From positions 1 through 64,000 of the forward strand of contig CALITC010000004.1 of NCBI GenBank assembly GCA_938041505.1: a DNA stretch of 64,000 nucleotides, read 5' to 3'. Origin of the DNA: an uncultured Patescibacteria group bacterium (GTDB lineage: Bacteria > Patescibacteriota > JACMRA01). Below, one piece after another: positions 40,235 to 50,513 of the stretch. Positions within the stretch are counted from its first letter, which is position 1. Each line of letters begins with the position of its first letter. The notes below the pieces were generated by a model. The model saw nothing but the letters and a program-made list of their open reading frames with translations, was not told the DNA's origin and did no database searches. The translations under genes and the position numbers were made by a program.

Positions 40235-40509
40235 AACTGCCCAAGATAGGGAAGGTCCTCAACGATCTGTGATCAAAAGGGAACAAGCGTTCAACTGATG
40301 AAATATCGTTACTTTTTTATCTAAGTACAACGCAAATTATTTAATTTGTTGTTAATGGGTAGAATCATAAAGCTTTGAACGTAACGATAACATCTACTCA
40401 CAGAGGCTTCCGAAGATCTAAGATCTACGGAAATGAGAGGGGTACGACTGAAATAATGCCGCTTTTGGGCTAAGCCCATAACAAAATTATGTAAATCGTA
40501 GACCGACAG
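40235..40509. other. Candidate structured RNA region next to tRNA-Ile(TAT)
   Basis: TATCGTTAC/GTAACGATA, ACAACGCAAATTA/AATTTGTTGT, TTCCG/CGGAA, TACGA/TCGTA complementary segments; no ORF. Confidence 0.35.
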
Positions 40510-40586
40510 TGGTGGGTATGACCGGGCTTGAACCGGTGACCTCAGACTTATAAGATCTGTGCTCTAACCAGCTGAGCTACATACCC
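40510..40586 (-). tRNA. tRNA-Ile(TAT)
   Basis: GGGTATG/CATACCC acceptor, anticodon arm CAGAT-CTTATAA-GTCTG, A73, CCA encoded. Confidence 0.9.
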
Positions 40587-40738
40587 GCAGTACTTATCTA
40601 ATACATAATAAGATTCCTTAGTCTTGGTTTTCTGTCAAGGAAGTTGTTCTCTCAACACGCCCTAATATTGACAACATAAGCAGCTTTGTTCACTATTATA
40701 TACAATATACCAAGGAAGAAATTAATGAGGTTCCCATT

Positions 40739-42181
40739 ATGTACATAATCCACAAAATTCTATTTGCTGTCACTGTCTGGTTTATTTCACTCAGCATAGT
40801 TTTAGTTTCTTTCGCCGGTGGAGTAACGAACCCTAGAACAATTCAGGAAAAGTTTGACTCTGCGGACTACAAAACTATCTTACAAGAAATCGACAACTCA
40901 CCACTCACAGAAGAAATTGAATACCAATACACCCTACCATATATTATACTTCTTTCCTTTCAAAACAACCTAGATTCTGACACAGTCCAAAGGGTATTGG
41001 ATGAAAATATAGAAAATGCAGTTAGTTGGTTTAAAGGAGAGACTGATCAACTAAAGATCAGCAACCCAGACGACACCAACACTATCCTATCTGACAATTT
41101 AGACGAAACTTCTAAAGAATTCATCAATGCTAATAAAGCTAGAATAAACGTTTGCAGCGCAGAACAAAACCAAGATATTCAAGAGAACGGATATTCCGCA
41201 ACTAATTTTTGTATACCTGCTCAAGTGCGTAATGAACAGGTAAGCCTCACCACCTACGCAGGAATTCAAGAAAGCAATTCTTTGTTAAGTAATTTAATTC
41301 TAGGCTTTGACGAAAATAATAGCGAGATTAATCCTGACAACATTAATTATCTACAGGGTTGGGTGAACACTCGAAATACCCTACTTTTTGCTCAACAAAG
41401 CAGACCATTTTTGATTATTAGCTCTCTGGCACTCATAAGCTTGCTTTATTACACCCAAAAAAACAGAAATGAAAATATTGGTTTAGAAGCTATAAACCTG
41501 ACGGGATACATAGCAATCTGCACATCTTTGTTATCAATCATAGGTTTCGTACTTTTTAACAAGGGTAATCTCACAGCTTTTGTAGAACAAAACAGCCTAC
41601 CTGGCCTATCCATGAAAATTACAGAGGTATTAAGTGCAGGCACATACGATGTACTGACAAGAGCGTTACTACCTTCACTTTTGATCGGCATAGGACTGGG
41701 ATTAATGGCAATAATTAGCTTTGCTTTTTACTCAAAGAAAATAAAATCCGCATCTAACGAAAGTGAAATTTTACAAATCCATGAGCAAGATGTCTTTGAC
41801 CAAAGTGTATTGTTAGCCACCTTACCTGATACAGCAAATTCCACCACACCAAACGAAAAAACAATGGAAATTGTCGAGCAAATCAAAGACATGCATGCAA
41901 AAATCGATACCGAGCCATTAGAAATCGAACCTGTCTTCAAACCAAAGAAAAGTACCCTCAAAATAGAAAGCCTATCTAGACTGAAGAATAGAAGCAAAAA
42001 TTACACAAAACGAACAACTACCACCAAAGCAAAACCCGTAATTTCTCAAGCCACACAGACCACGAGCCCAGTAATCAACACACCGCCAAAAAACCCTACA
42101 ATTATTTCCAACAACGAAAACAAACCACTGATCCAGACCAGTAGCCCTAATAAAGACGGTAACAACCCACTAAGATTTTAA
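40739..42181 (+). CDS. Multi-TM membrane protein with long basic cytoplasmic tail
   Basis: Signal/TM N-terminus, three internal TM segments, low-complexity tail. Confidence 0.65.
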   Translation: MYIIHKILFAVTVWFISLSIVLVSFAGGVTNPRTIQEKFDSADYKTILQEIDNSPLTEEIEYQYTLPYIILLSFQNNLDSDTVQRVLDENIENAVSWFKGETDQLKISNPDDTNTILSDNLDETSKEFINANKARINVCSAEQNQDIQENGYSATNFCIPAQVRNEQVSLTTYAGIQESNSLLSNLILGFDENNSEINPDNINYLQGWVNTRNTLLFAQQSRPFLIISSLALISLLYYTQKNRNENIGLEAINLTGYIAICTSLLSIIGFVLFNKGNLTAFVEQNSLPGLSMKITEVLSAGTYDVLTRALLPSLLIGIGLGLMAIISFAFYSKKIKSASNESEILQIHEQDVFDQSVLLATLPDTANSTTPNEKTMEIVEQIKDMHAKIDTEPLEIEPVFKPKKSTLKIESLSRLKNRSKNYTKRTTTTKAKPVISQATQTTSPVINTPPKNPTIISNNENKPLIQTSSPNKDGNNPLRF

Positions 42182-42182
42182 C

Positions 42183-42962
42183 TTACTCCTCTGAATTTTT
42201 CCCAAGGATTTCTGATAAGTTTTCAATCATCGCTAAATTTTCCTTTTTTGCCAGTAAATGAATCGGTGAAATCACCCCCACTACACTCTTCTCCCCATTT
42301 TCCAAATACACCTCTGTGGATACCATTGCATAGCCTTTCCCTAAAGGAATTATGGGGTGCTCGCCACCAATTATTGTTTGGAATTTGTGGGCGTTTTCCC
42401 CAGCACCATCAACAAGCTGCTTTTTTACCTCATCTGACGTCAACAAATACTTCTTATGAGAATCTAAATTATCCAAAAAATCTAATATATCAACTACCCT
42501 GCCTTCGCTAGGTGCCTCTAGAAGATTACGAGCTCCAGAATAGGTCTCACTCTGATCATTTACAGAAAAACCAACTCCCCCCGATGTAAGTGCCAAGAGG
42601 CGGCTTATTTCTTTGCTTAGGTTAGCTTGCTTTTGTTCCATTTCTTGAAGCTGCTGTTTGAGTTCGACCTGCTGGCGTGAGGTTACTTGTAAACCAACAA
42701 TTAATTGATTTATAAACATCTTAAAAGCTTTCTCTGTTGGTTTGGATGAGCTATTGGTGAACGGCTGGTAAAGATATTCTTTGTCACGAAGACGAACCAG
42801 CTCATTTCTGATTGTTGCAGACGAAAAATCAAAATTATATTTTTGCTTCAATTCGACAGAACCCAGTGTATGATTATGATCGCAGTACTCTTTAACGACA
42901 GCAAACAAAATAGACTTCTGACGAGCTGTTAAATCCTTATCACGCTTCACAATGGACTTCAT
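42183..42962 (-). CDS. HrcA-like winged-helix regulator, shortened
   Basis: LTARQKSILFAVVKEYCDHNHTLGSVELKQKYNFDFSSATIRNELVRL. Confidence 0.75.
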   Translation of the reverse strand: MKSIVKRDKDLTARQKSILFAVVKEYCDHNHTLGSVELKQKYNFDFSSATIRNELVRLRDKEYLYQPFTNSSSKPTEKAFKMFINQLIVGLQVTSRQQVELKQQLQEMEQKQANLSKEISRLLALTSGGVGFSVNDQSETYSGARNLLEAPSEGRVVDILDFLDNLDSHKKYLLTSDEVKKQLVDGAGENAHKFQTIIGGEHPIIPLGKGYAMVSTEVYLENGEKSVVGVISPIHLLAKKENLAMIENLSEILGKNSEE

Positions 42963-42992
42963 ATAATACTATAATATACTTGTAAGTGTAGT

Positions 42993-43493
42993 TTAGTCAA
43001 CCACAGAGTTCTCCTCGAGCTCTTTCTCATCAACCTTTTCACCTCCTAGATTGATAAATAAATTTCCATTTAAATGATCCACTTCGTGCTGCACAACACG
43101 AGCCAACCAATCTTTGGCTTTTAAAGTTCTCTTTTTTCCTTTCTCATCGTAATACTCAACTGTAATATTCGCAGGTCGCCAAATCTTATAATATTCACCT
43201 GGAAACGATAAGCACCCCTCTGTCATTTGGTACTCCATCTGAGAATAAAAAATAATCTGTGGGTTGATCATGACAATATCTTTAGCCTGAGCTCCTTGCT
43301 CTGAAGAAGCAAGATTAATAATACATATTTGCTTGCTGACACCGACTTGAGGCGCTGCTAATCCAACACCTTGAGACTTTACTGTGGCCCACATATCTCG
43401 AATGAGAGTCTCAGTAGCTTCGTTCAATGGAAAAGTAACTTCCTGAGCAACCTGGTCTAAGACAGGATTTGGATACGTAATTATAGATAACAT
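42993..43493 (-). CDS. def: Peptide deformylase
   Basis: GVGLAAPQVG, EGCLSFPG, VQHEVDHLNG. Confidence 0.96.
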   Translation of the reverse strand: MLSIITYPNPVLDQVAQEVTFPLNEATETLIRDMWATVKSQGVGLAAPQVGVSKQICIINLASSEQGAQAKDIVMINPQIIFYSQMEYQMTEGCLSFPGEYYKIWRPANITVEYYDEKGKKRTLKAKDWLARVVQHEVDHLNGNLFINLGGEKVDEKELEENSVVD

Positions 43494-43618
43494 ACCAGCA
43501 TATTATAACAAAACTATTTTTATGTCAAGAATTATTCTCTTATCTATTTTCAATAAATAAACTAGCAACCTTATACCTTGCTTGACAACATATTTTGATT
43601 TTAGTATCTTCAAAACAT

Positions 43619-44194
43619 ATGCCTTTAGTACCTATGGTTTTAAAACGATCTTCTGCAGGAGAAAGATCAATGGATTTATATTCTCGCCTTCTTGATGAGC
43701 GGATTATTTTAGTCGGAGAACAAATCTCTGACGAACTTGCAAGCATTGTTGTTTCGCAATTGTTATACTTACAGAGCGAAGACGCAACCAAAGATATTAC
43801 AATGTACATCAATAGTCCTGGTGGAAGTGTCGTATCTATGTGGGCAATGATTGATACGATGAACCTTATCAAACCGGATGTTTCTACAATCTGTACAGGA
43901 CTTGCAGCTTCTGCAGCTTCTTTGATGTTGGCTAACGGTGCCAAAGGAAAGCGATTCATTCTACCACACGCTGAGGTGATGATTCACCAACCTCTTGGCG
44001 GCGCGCAAGGTCAAGCAAGCGACATCGAGATCACCGCAAAGCATATCATTCGCACCAAAGATTTACTCCATAAGTTCATGGCAGATAAAACGGGACAGCC
44101 AATCTCAAAAATCGAAAATGATATGGACCGTGACTACTTCATGAATGCCAAAGAAGCTCTTGAGTACGGTATAGTAGATAAAATCTTATCTTAA
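43619..44194 (+). CDS. clpP: ATP-dependent Clp protease proteolytic subunit
   Basis: INSPGGSVVSMWAMIDTM, GLAASAASLMLANGAKGKR, HAEVMIHQPLGGAQGQASDI. Confidence 0.97.
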   Translation: MPLVPMVLKRSSAGERSMDLYSRLLDERIILVGEQISDELASIVVSQLLYLQSEDATKDITMYINSPGGSVVSMWAMIDTMNLIKPDVSTICTGLAASAASLMLANGAKGKRFILPHAEVMIHQPLGGAQGQASDIEITAKHIIRTKDLLHKFMADKTGQPISKIENDMDRDYFMNAKEALEYGIVDKILS

Positions 44195-44199
44195 GGACT

Positions 44200-44541
44200 A
44201 TGCAAGATCTTAATCCTCAAAGGTTTTTGTTAGGTCTGGTTTTAGTACCATGGATTTATGTATGGGGTCTTTATGGTGTCTTATTCACTATTCTCCAATT
44301 ATTTTACCAGTCAGCTTCTTACAAATCGGTTGCTTTTCCTTGGTTAGAATTTTCCAATGTCGATGAAAGCCTTAATTCTATATTTTGGTACGCAATTACT
44401 TTTAGTCTTTTATCGTACACATTGAGCTATTTCCTCAGGATTTCATATCCGAGAATCAGGTTTGTGGTGGTAACTGCCAACATGTTGTGTATCTTAATTC
44501 TATATTATGCGATGTTCCCAGCTTTAACCCACCTTTTCTAG
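44200..44541 (+). CDS. Small membrane protein
   Basis: Three hydrophobic segments; adjacent to clpP. Confidence 0.55.
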   Translation: MQDLNPQRFLLGLVLVPWIYVWGLYGVLFTILQLFYQSASYKSVAFPWLEFSNVDESLNSIFWYAITFSLLSYTLSYFLRISYPRIRFVVVTANMLCILILYYAMFPALTHLF

Positions 44542-44610
44542 CAAGTTGAGTATCTCAATTTGGTTGACAAAAAAGCTCTCTTATAGTATTACTTTATAAG
44601 TAAACAATCT

Positions 44611-44688
44611 GCATTCGTAGCTCAGTTGGATTAGAGCATCTGGTTTCGGCCCAGAAGGTCAGGGGTTCGAGCCCTCTCGAATGCACCA
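44611..44688 (+). tRNA. tRNA-Arg(TCG)
   Basis: GCATTCG/CGAATGC acceptor, loop TTTCGGC, CCA encoded. Confidence 0.95.
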
Positions 44689-44695
44689 CTTAAGA

Positions 44696-44741
44696 AAACT
44701 AGAGTATTCTGTTTTAATCGATCGAATACTCTAGTTTTTTT
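44696..44741 (+). terminator. Rho-independent terminator after tRNA-Arg
   Basis: AAACTAGAGTATTC...GAATACTCTAGTTTTTTT. Confidence 0.85.
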
Positions 44742-44922
44742 GAACAAAAAATAGTGCTAACTATACAATAGAAGCACTACAGTGAATAATTACAATCAAA
44801 TCCAGTTTTACTACCAATCAATCGCGTTGCAATTAGCAGTTTTGAATTCCATGTATCCAATTACTAATTGGGACTGGACAGGATTGCTTTTAATATCCAA
44901 AACCGGATCTTGTATTTTGTAA

Positions 44923-45828
44923 CTAGCATTTTCCATTTTTTTTAGGCTTCCGTAAAACTATCCAAGCAATTAGGGTGCAGCCAATAATCCAGCTTACTAA
45001 GCTCCCAAAAGAAAGCAAAAGGGCATTATTAACCACAGTACTCCAAGGGATAGAAAGAACCACCAACCCAAACATAACTGGAAAAGCTATCAATGGGGAC
45101 GTGAACGCAGTTTTTGGGGTAATGGCAGTGCCATCTTGTGGATGCATACAGATATCTTCGAGACTATAGTGAAAGCCTATCACATGTCTCAAAGATATTT
45201 TATTTGTTTCATGAGAATCCCATGTAACCGGTACTAAAAGCAAAGTCCAAAATAACGCATACAAGCTAGCAACTATAAAACCCGGTATCCAAAATATTAT
45301 CAACAGAAATACTACGCAAATATACACAAAAATAGATATGCCAAGCAACCATCTATACTCGCAAGAGTCTTTTGGCTGTCTTTTGGGGAAAACTTTTTTT
45401 ATCATATTTTTTTTCCACTCAGGAATAATAGCGAAATAATCTGCTGAAACTGTCAGTTGTTGTTCGAAAACTACCAGTTCTTTATGTTTGTAGAAGCCGG
45501 TCATCCAACTAGATAAGTCAGCACCCTTGGGAAAAAGATTATGTTTATGGATATCAAAGCCACTATCTTCTTCCAAACAATATGGAAGCACTTTGACCAC
45601 CCAATCACCAGGTGACGGAAAGACAACCAAATGAATTAAATTATTGATTGGAACTGCTGCACGATACTCTTCTTCAGAATCTTGCTTGCTCCCGTAAAAC
45701 AAAACCATAGGACTTTCTAATGGACACCTAGGAAGGACATCATAATTATTGATATTATCAATACCCCAAGTGATTTTCAGCGAAGCGGCATTGGCAACTG
45801 GCTCAAATGTTACGTTAATCATTAACAA
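44923..45828 (-). CDS. Hypothetical membrane protein
   Basis: Four hydrophobic segments in the C-terminal half. Confidence 0.6.
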   Translation of the reverse strand: MLMINVTFEPVANAASLKITWGIDNINNYDVLPRCPLESPMVLFYGSKQDSEEEYRAAVPINNLIHLVVFPSPGDWVVKVLPYCLEEDSGFDIHKHNLFPKGADLSSWMTGFYKHKELVVFEQQLTVSADYFAIIPEWKKNMIKKVFPKRQPKDSCEYRWLLGISIFVYICVVFLLIIFWIPGFIVASLYALFWTLLLVPVTWDSHETNKISLRHVIGFHYSLEDICMHPQDGTAITPKTAFTSPLIAFPVMFGLVVLSIPWSTVVNNALLLSFGSLVSWIIGCTLIAWIVLRKPKKNGKC

Positions 45829-45840
45829 ACACTCCTAATA

Positions 45841-45870
45841 AAAAAATTACCACATACAGAGGTAATTTTT
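45841..45870. terminator. Bidirectional terminator-like hairpin
   Basis: AAAAATTACC-N9-GGTAATTTTT. Confidence 0.55.
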
Positions 45871-45889
45871 AAAACAAGCTTTGTCAACC

Positions 45890-47197
45890 TTAGATAGGGT
45901 TACTAGAATCGATTTCTGAATTAGTTGAACCTTCTTCAGTTGGTGTTGTATCTTCACTCTCGATATCATCTTCTGCAGTCTCAGTAGAATCCTCTGCAGA
46001 AGTTACATCACATTTTTCTGTTGGAACCCCACTGCCAAGAATATCTGCAGATAGAGCACCTGCTCCTCTCATCAAAGCGATTGTTGGTTCATGAAGTTGA
46101 TAAAGGGTAGTATTTTTCTCTAGAACAGCTAACGCGGTAGATGAGTATTTCTTACCAGCTCCGTTGATAGATGGATCAAAACACCCTGCAATCTCTTGCC
46201 CATCGGTAAAACTATCAAGATCACTATCGTCACTGCCAGGATCTGTGTAGTACACAAACAATTCATCACCGTCAGCCACTTTGTCATTATCGGTATCGCT
46301 CTTGAGAGGGTCGGTGTCAAAGTTGTACTCATCAATGTTATCCAATCCATCTTTATCAGGATCGACACTCGGACCACACACAGAAACATTCAAACATTCT
46401 CCTGATTGATCATCAATATTCGGCACGAAGAATTTGCGTAAATTCCACTCGTTTGGAGTAGATGAAGCGTTGAACTTCCGAGCTTGAGTAGATATTGAAT
46501 CAGCTCCACCGGTGAGTGATTCGTCAATGACAGGCTGTTCTTCACTATCACTATTATCACCTTCATCAGACCCAGAAGTGCTATCGTCAGAACCGCCATC
46601 TTGGTTAGTACTAAGTGATGGTAAATTATCCTGCGAAGTGTCAGAATCACTATTCGGGCCGTAGTTAAGATAGAGCAAGAAACCTGCAACACCAAGCAAA
46701 AGCACAACAAGGGAAATAGCAATGATTAAAAACAACTTATTTCCTGTTTTTTTCTCTTCGAAAGTATTAATTGGAGCAGCAACTCCAGTATTGTCTAAAG
46801 GTGGAACAAGACTGGGGTCAGCAGCAGGACCAACGCCCGTAGCTGGATCACTTAAATTAAAGTTGTTTGGGTCAGTTGAGCCATACGCATCAGGTGAAGC
46901 GGCAGTCCCGGCATCTGGAGCGGCAGCATACGAACCAGCACCATAGGTGTCAGTAGCAGGAACCTGTGCTGAAGGGTCAAAAGTATGCTCTACACCAGCA
47001 TCAAAAGCAAAGTCTTGATTGGCGCTAAAATCAGGTTGTGGCTGAGTAGCACCTACATTAGACTGCGGCTGCTGAGTAGGATCAAAATAAGTATATTGAT
47101 CGCCAGCGTCCCCTACAGGAGGTTGAGCTTCTGGCTGAGGTTGAAAGTTTGGGTCAAATTCCGGTTGCGCGTTGTTTAAGTTCTGTTCGTCAGCCAT
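45890..47197 (-). CDS. Membrane protein with Gln/Pro-rich N-terminus and thrombospondin type 3-like Asp repeats
   Basis: DPDKDGLDNIDEYNFDTDPLKSDTDNDKVADGDEL; TM LFLIIAISLVVLLLGVAGFLLYL. Confidence 0.75.
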   Translation of the reverse strand: MADEQNLNNAQPEFDPNFQPQPEAQPPVGDAGDQYTYFDPTQQPQSNVGATQPQPDFSANQDFAFDAGVEHTFDPSAQVPATDTYGAGSYAAAPDAGTAASPDAYGSTDPNNFNLSDPATGVGPAADPSLVPPLDNTGVAAPINTFEEKKTGNKLFLIIAISLVVLLLGVAGFLLYLNYGPNSDSDTSQDNLPSLSTNQDGGSDDSTSGSDEGDNSDSEEQPVIDESLTGGADSISTQARKFNASSTPNEWNLRKFFVPNIDDQSGECLNVSVCGPSVDPDKDGLDNIDEYNFDTDPLKSDTDNDKVADGDELFVYYTDPGSDDSDLDSFTDGQEIAGCFDPSINGAGKKYSSTALAVLEKNTTLYQLHEPTIALMRGAGALSADILGSGVPTEKCDVTSAEDSTETAEDDIESEDTTPTEEGSTNSEIDSSNPI

Positions 47198-47309
47198 AAA
47201 AAATATTCTTATATATTATACTTATAATTCTAAAGAACTTATACCGGCTTGTCAAAATATTTTCTATTGTGTATTCTATATACTAACTACCAACCTTTAT
47301 TTATAATAT

Positions 47310-47975
47310 ATGGCTACCGACCCAAAAGCAGAAGCAGCGTCGACTCTTAACTTTGTAGAAGTCGCAGAAATCCGCGATAGCAGTATTATTTTACGCGAAG
47401 GTCAAATGCGTGGAGTCATTGCAATTTCATCTGCCAACTTTGCGCTCAAAAGCTCGGAAGAACAAGAGATTATCATCGGTACCTATCAAGGGATACTTAA
47501 TTCCCTCGAATTCCCAATCCAGATCCTTATCCAAAGTCGGCGTCTCGACCTTACCAACTATCTTAACAAACTCAAAGATATCGAGGACAAACTCACCAAC
47601 GATCTCTTGCGAGACAAAATGCAAGAGTACCAGGTCTACATCAAAGAACTCTTAAATGAGGTCAATATCATGAACAAAGATTTCTACATTATTGTAGGTT
47701 ACGAGCCAACCACCCTTAAAGAAGGTTTATTTGGTAGATTTTTCCGTGCCCTTAACCCAACTCGGGTTATCAAACAAAAGCAGGAAGACTTTATCAATAA
47801 TCGCAAGCTACTCATGTCTCGAGTCGATCAAGTAGCTGGTCGCTTTGCAGGGTTGGATCTCAAAGTAAGCCTCCTCAACACTGAGCAACTTATTGCACTA
47901 CTCTACAACTCCTACAACCCTGACATTACCAAAGCTATCCGCCTAGAAGATGTAGCCAACATTGATATTGCGTAA
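47310..47975 (+). CDS. TraC/VirB4 N-terminal-domain-like protein (stand-alone)
   Basis: RDSSIILREGQMRGVIAISSANFALKSSEEQEIII... QSRRLDL...; layout as in CPR T4SS-type loci. Confidence 0.6.
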   Translation: MATDPKAEAASTLNFVEVAEIRDSSIILREGQMRGVIAISSANFALKSSEEQEIIIGTYQGILNSLEFPIQILIQSRRLDLTNYLNKLKDIEDKLTNDLLRDKMQEYQVYIKELLNEVNIMNKDFYIIVGYEPTTLKEGLFGRFFRALNPTRVIKQKQEDFINNRKLLMSRVDQVAGRFAGLDLKVSLLNTEQLIALLYNSYNPDITKAIRLEDVANIDIA

Positions 47976-47979
47976 GCCA

Positions 47980-50133
47980 CTAGTGATCAACACCAATCAT
48001 AAATTGAAGTATATTTTCGTCATTCAAAGTTCCTGGGGCGTTCTGTTTTGAGAAACTCCCATCCAAGGTTATTTTTTTATCAATCACTGTTTTAGCTCCA
48101 ATAATTAGGCTTTTGGTCTCATCAATTTTCGATAGATTAGTATAAATTAAGCTCTGGAATACTCCCCAGTTATTTTTGAGAAAAGCTCGCCCTACCATTC
48201 CTTCGTATGAATTATCAGAATCCTTGATAATTTTGTCTACTCCAAAACCAAAAGCATTATTGTAGACTATATCCAGGCTACCCTTTGATCGAGTCTTATA
48301 GGATACGTCATTACCTCCAAGATCAAACTCCTTAGTCGCCCCAAGTTTTAATTTAATTTTATCAGAAACAGAGATTGGTGCAGATACTTTAATCACCGCT
48401 TCATTAGGTTTGTTTAGCCCTGGCTTTGCGGACAAATTCACCTCACCTTGCACATGGGTTTTGCGTTTTTTACCAACTCGGGCTTGTAATTTTCCTTGCG
48501 GATAAACGTCTTCACCATCGTAGCTGAGACTTATTTTACCACCAGCGATCAAGTCTTTATACCCATAGCTAAGGGCTCCACCAGCTTCAATAATATTCTT
48601 ATTTTTATACACGGTAGCCTGAGTAATCTCAGTATCAAGATCTTGACTGAATTGTGATGCTTGAACTTCAGCAATAACTCTCCGGCCGTTCAAAGTTCTA
48701 CCGTCTTCAGTTGGGATTGCCCTGTCACCATTAAATTCAACGATTCCTTTATACGACCCATCAGTACCTCCACCAACTGTAAACACCTTCTCAAAATCCG
48801 ATTTATTTTTCTTCAATGTTGTGACTGATCTTTCCACATCTTGCCGAATTGAATTACCAAAAAACAGCTTTCCTGCTATACCTTCTTTACTATTTGCCTC
48901 GACGACTGTTTTGGAAAAACCGATATTTTTTTGTACTCCACTAGTCAAATCATTTTGAAAATCATAGAGTGCTTGGACTTTAGGAGTATTTTGTACCCGA
49001 ATAGGCTTAGTTGGTTCTGTACCACTAGCCACTCTTTGAGCATGCTGAGATTTGGCCTCGCGAACATCATTTTTTAATGGACTATCAATGATAGCTGAAA
49101 GGAGGTTGATTCCGGTTTGCGCAGCGGCTGTACCCTGGTTGGTATTTGCCATGTCTAGAGTTTGACCCAACACCACCTCTTCAATATGAGTCTGGTCTTG
49201 AGTCGTACTAATACGCTTAGTAGTATGTTCGTTATCAAACCGCAAACCACGCTCTACTTCTTGATTCTTGGATAAGATAGCTGCACCAATTTCTTGGCCA
49301 ATTAAGGCTTGAGTTGTATGGCTAAGCCTGTTCACAACCTCCTGTGCAGCCAGCCCATCTTCTTCAAAAGTTGCGATATCTGCTGGTGCAATAATATCCC
49401 CGGATACGTGGTTCTTAATAATAGGCTTATTTAACCTAGACTTTTCTAGGATTGGAATAGAGGTATCTTCAACATACCCGGTACCCTTTTCGTTGAGCCC
49501 GCCAACATAACCAGGTTGATTATCTAACTTTGACACAAATTCACCATTATCGTTTTCAGTTGCCACAAAAGCTGATACCGATATAATGTTATCTTTAGTA
49601 TCTACAGTGCGAACAATGTTTTGCTTGATTTGACGTGCACCGCTCGATAACCTAGCAGTATTATTCTCAACAAGAATTTTTACAAAATCTTCATTTTTAT
49701 CACTATTATTTTCTAATAGAAATACTTTAGTATTAGATAACGAAACTTCGTTTCGACTCTCTAATTTTTGTTTAATTGGATCAATATTAACAGCCTTTTT
49801 TGAGGTTTTTTCTGGGACAGATAAGGAGTAGATATTCTTAATTTTATCAAGTCTTTTGTAGAGATTGGCTCGAGCCTCGTTCGATTTTGCTAATTCTTCA
49901 GGAGTTAGATCTTTGGTTAAAAAACTCGCATCCAGAAGTTTGGAGTTGCTGATTCTAGAACGCACTGCGGCATTCTCCACTTGCTTAATAACCTGCTCGT
50001 CAGATGCGGATTGTGCTTGAGCTTTACCACCTACAAGACCAGTAAACAACAAAGAAGCACCCACCATTGAGGCAAGTTTTTTGAATGAAAATCCTTCTTT
50101 TTTCTCACGTTTAGTGCTGTATTTCTCGAACAT
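47980..50133 (-). CDS. Large secreted protein with beta-strand-rich C-terminal region
   Basis: Signal peptide MVGASLLFTGLVGGKAQAQS; C-terminal alternating strands ending NILQFMIGVDH. Confidence 0.65.
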   Translation of the reverse strand: MFEKYSTKREKKEGFSFKKLASMVGASLLFTGLVGGKAQAQSASDEQVIKQVENAAVRSRISNSKLLDASFLTKDLTPEELAKSNEARANLYKRLDKIKNIYSLSVPEKTSKKAVNIDPIKQKLESRNEVSLSNTKVFLLENNSDKNEDFVKILVENNTARLSSGARQIKQNIVRTVDTKDNIISVSAFVATENDNGEFVSKLDNQPGYVGGLNEKGTGYVEDTSIPILEKSRLNKPIIKNHVSGDIIAPADIATFEEDGLAAQEVVNRLSHTTQALIGQEIGAAILSKNQEVERGLRFDNEHTTKRISTTQDQTHIEEVVLGQTLDMANTNQGTAAAQTGINLLSAIIDSPLKNDVREAKSQHAQRVASGTEPTKPIRVQNTPKVQALYDFQNDLTSGVQKNIGFSKTVVEANSKEGIAGKLFFGNSIRQDVERSVTTLKKNKSDFEKVFTVGGGTDGSYKGIVEFNGDRAIPTEDGRTLNGRRVIAEVQASQFSQDLDTEITQATVYKNKNIIEAGGALSYGYKDLIAGGKISLSYDGEDVYPQGKLQARVGKKRKTHVQGEVNLSAKPGLNKPNEAVIKVSAPISVSDKIKLKLGATKEFDLGGNDVSYKTRSKGSLDIVYNNAFGFGVDKIIKDSDNSYEGMVGRAFLKNNWGVFQSLIYTNLSKIDETKSLIIGAKTVIDKKITLDGSFSKQNAPGTLNDENILQFMIGVDH

Positions 50134-50148
50134 AAAATATTTGAAATA

Positions 50149-50180
50149 AAAAAGGTATCAAAGCAATTAATTGATACCTT
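50149..50180 (-). terminator. Rho-independent terminator
   Basis: Minus strand AAGGTATCAA...TTGATACCTTTTTT. Confidence 0.65.
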
Positions 50181-50219
50181 ATTAGACTTATACTTAGTAG
50201 TAAATTAACAACTAGCTGT

Positions 50220-50513
50220 TTAAAAATCTCCTGCTGGTGGCAAGTTATTTTCAAAATCTACAGAGGCTTCTCCCTCTTCTGTAACCAGAATTGGGGAAGT
50301 GCCATCTGCAGGTAGTTCGGCGAACTCCTTGCTGAATGACGCCTCTACGGAAAACTCATCTCCTGGGTTTAGAGTATTTGTGATAAACGTCGCCACATAC
50401 CCTTCAGGAGTGATTGCAGTTGCGACTACTCCATCAGCTTTAGCTGGAGCAGCGGCAAGAACAATTAAACCAAGAATGGAGGAAAGCAGGCTAAGTTTTT
50501 GAAAGTTAAACAT
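50220..50513 (-). CDS. Small secreted protein
   Basis: Signal peptide MFNFQKLSLLSSILGLIVLAAAPAKA; AAAGGAGA upstream. Confidence 0.65.
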   Translation of the reverse strand: MFNFQKLSLLSSILGLIVLAAAPAKADGVVATAITPEGYVATFITNTLNPGDEFSVEASFSKEFAELPADGTSPILVTEEGEASVDFENNLPPAGDF

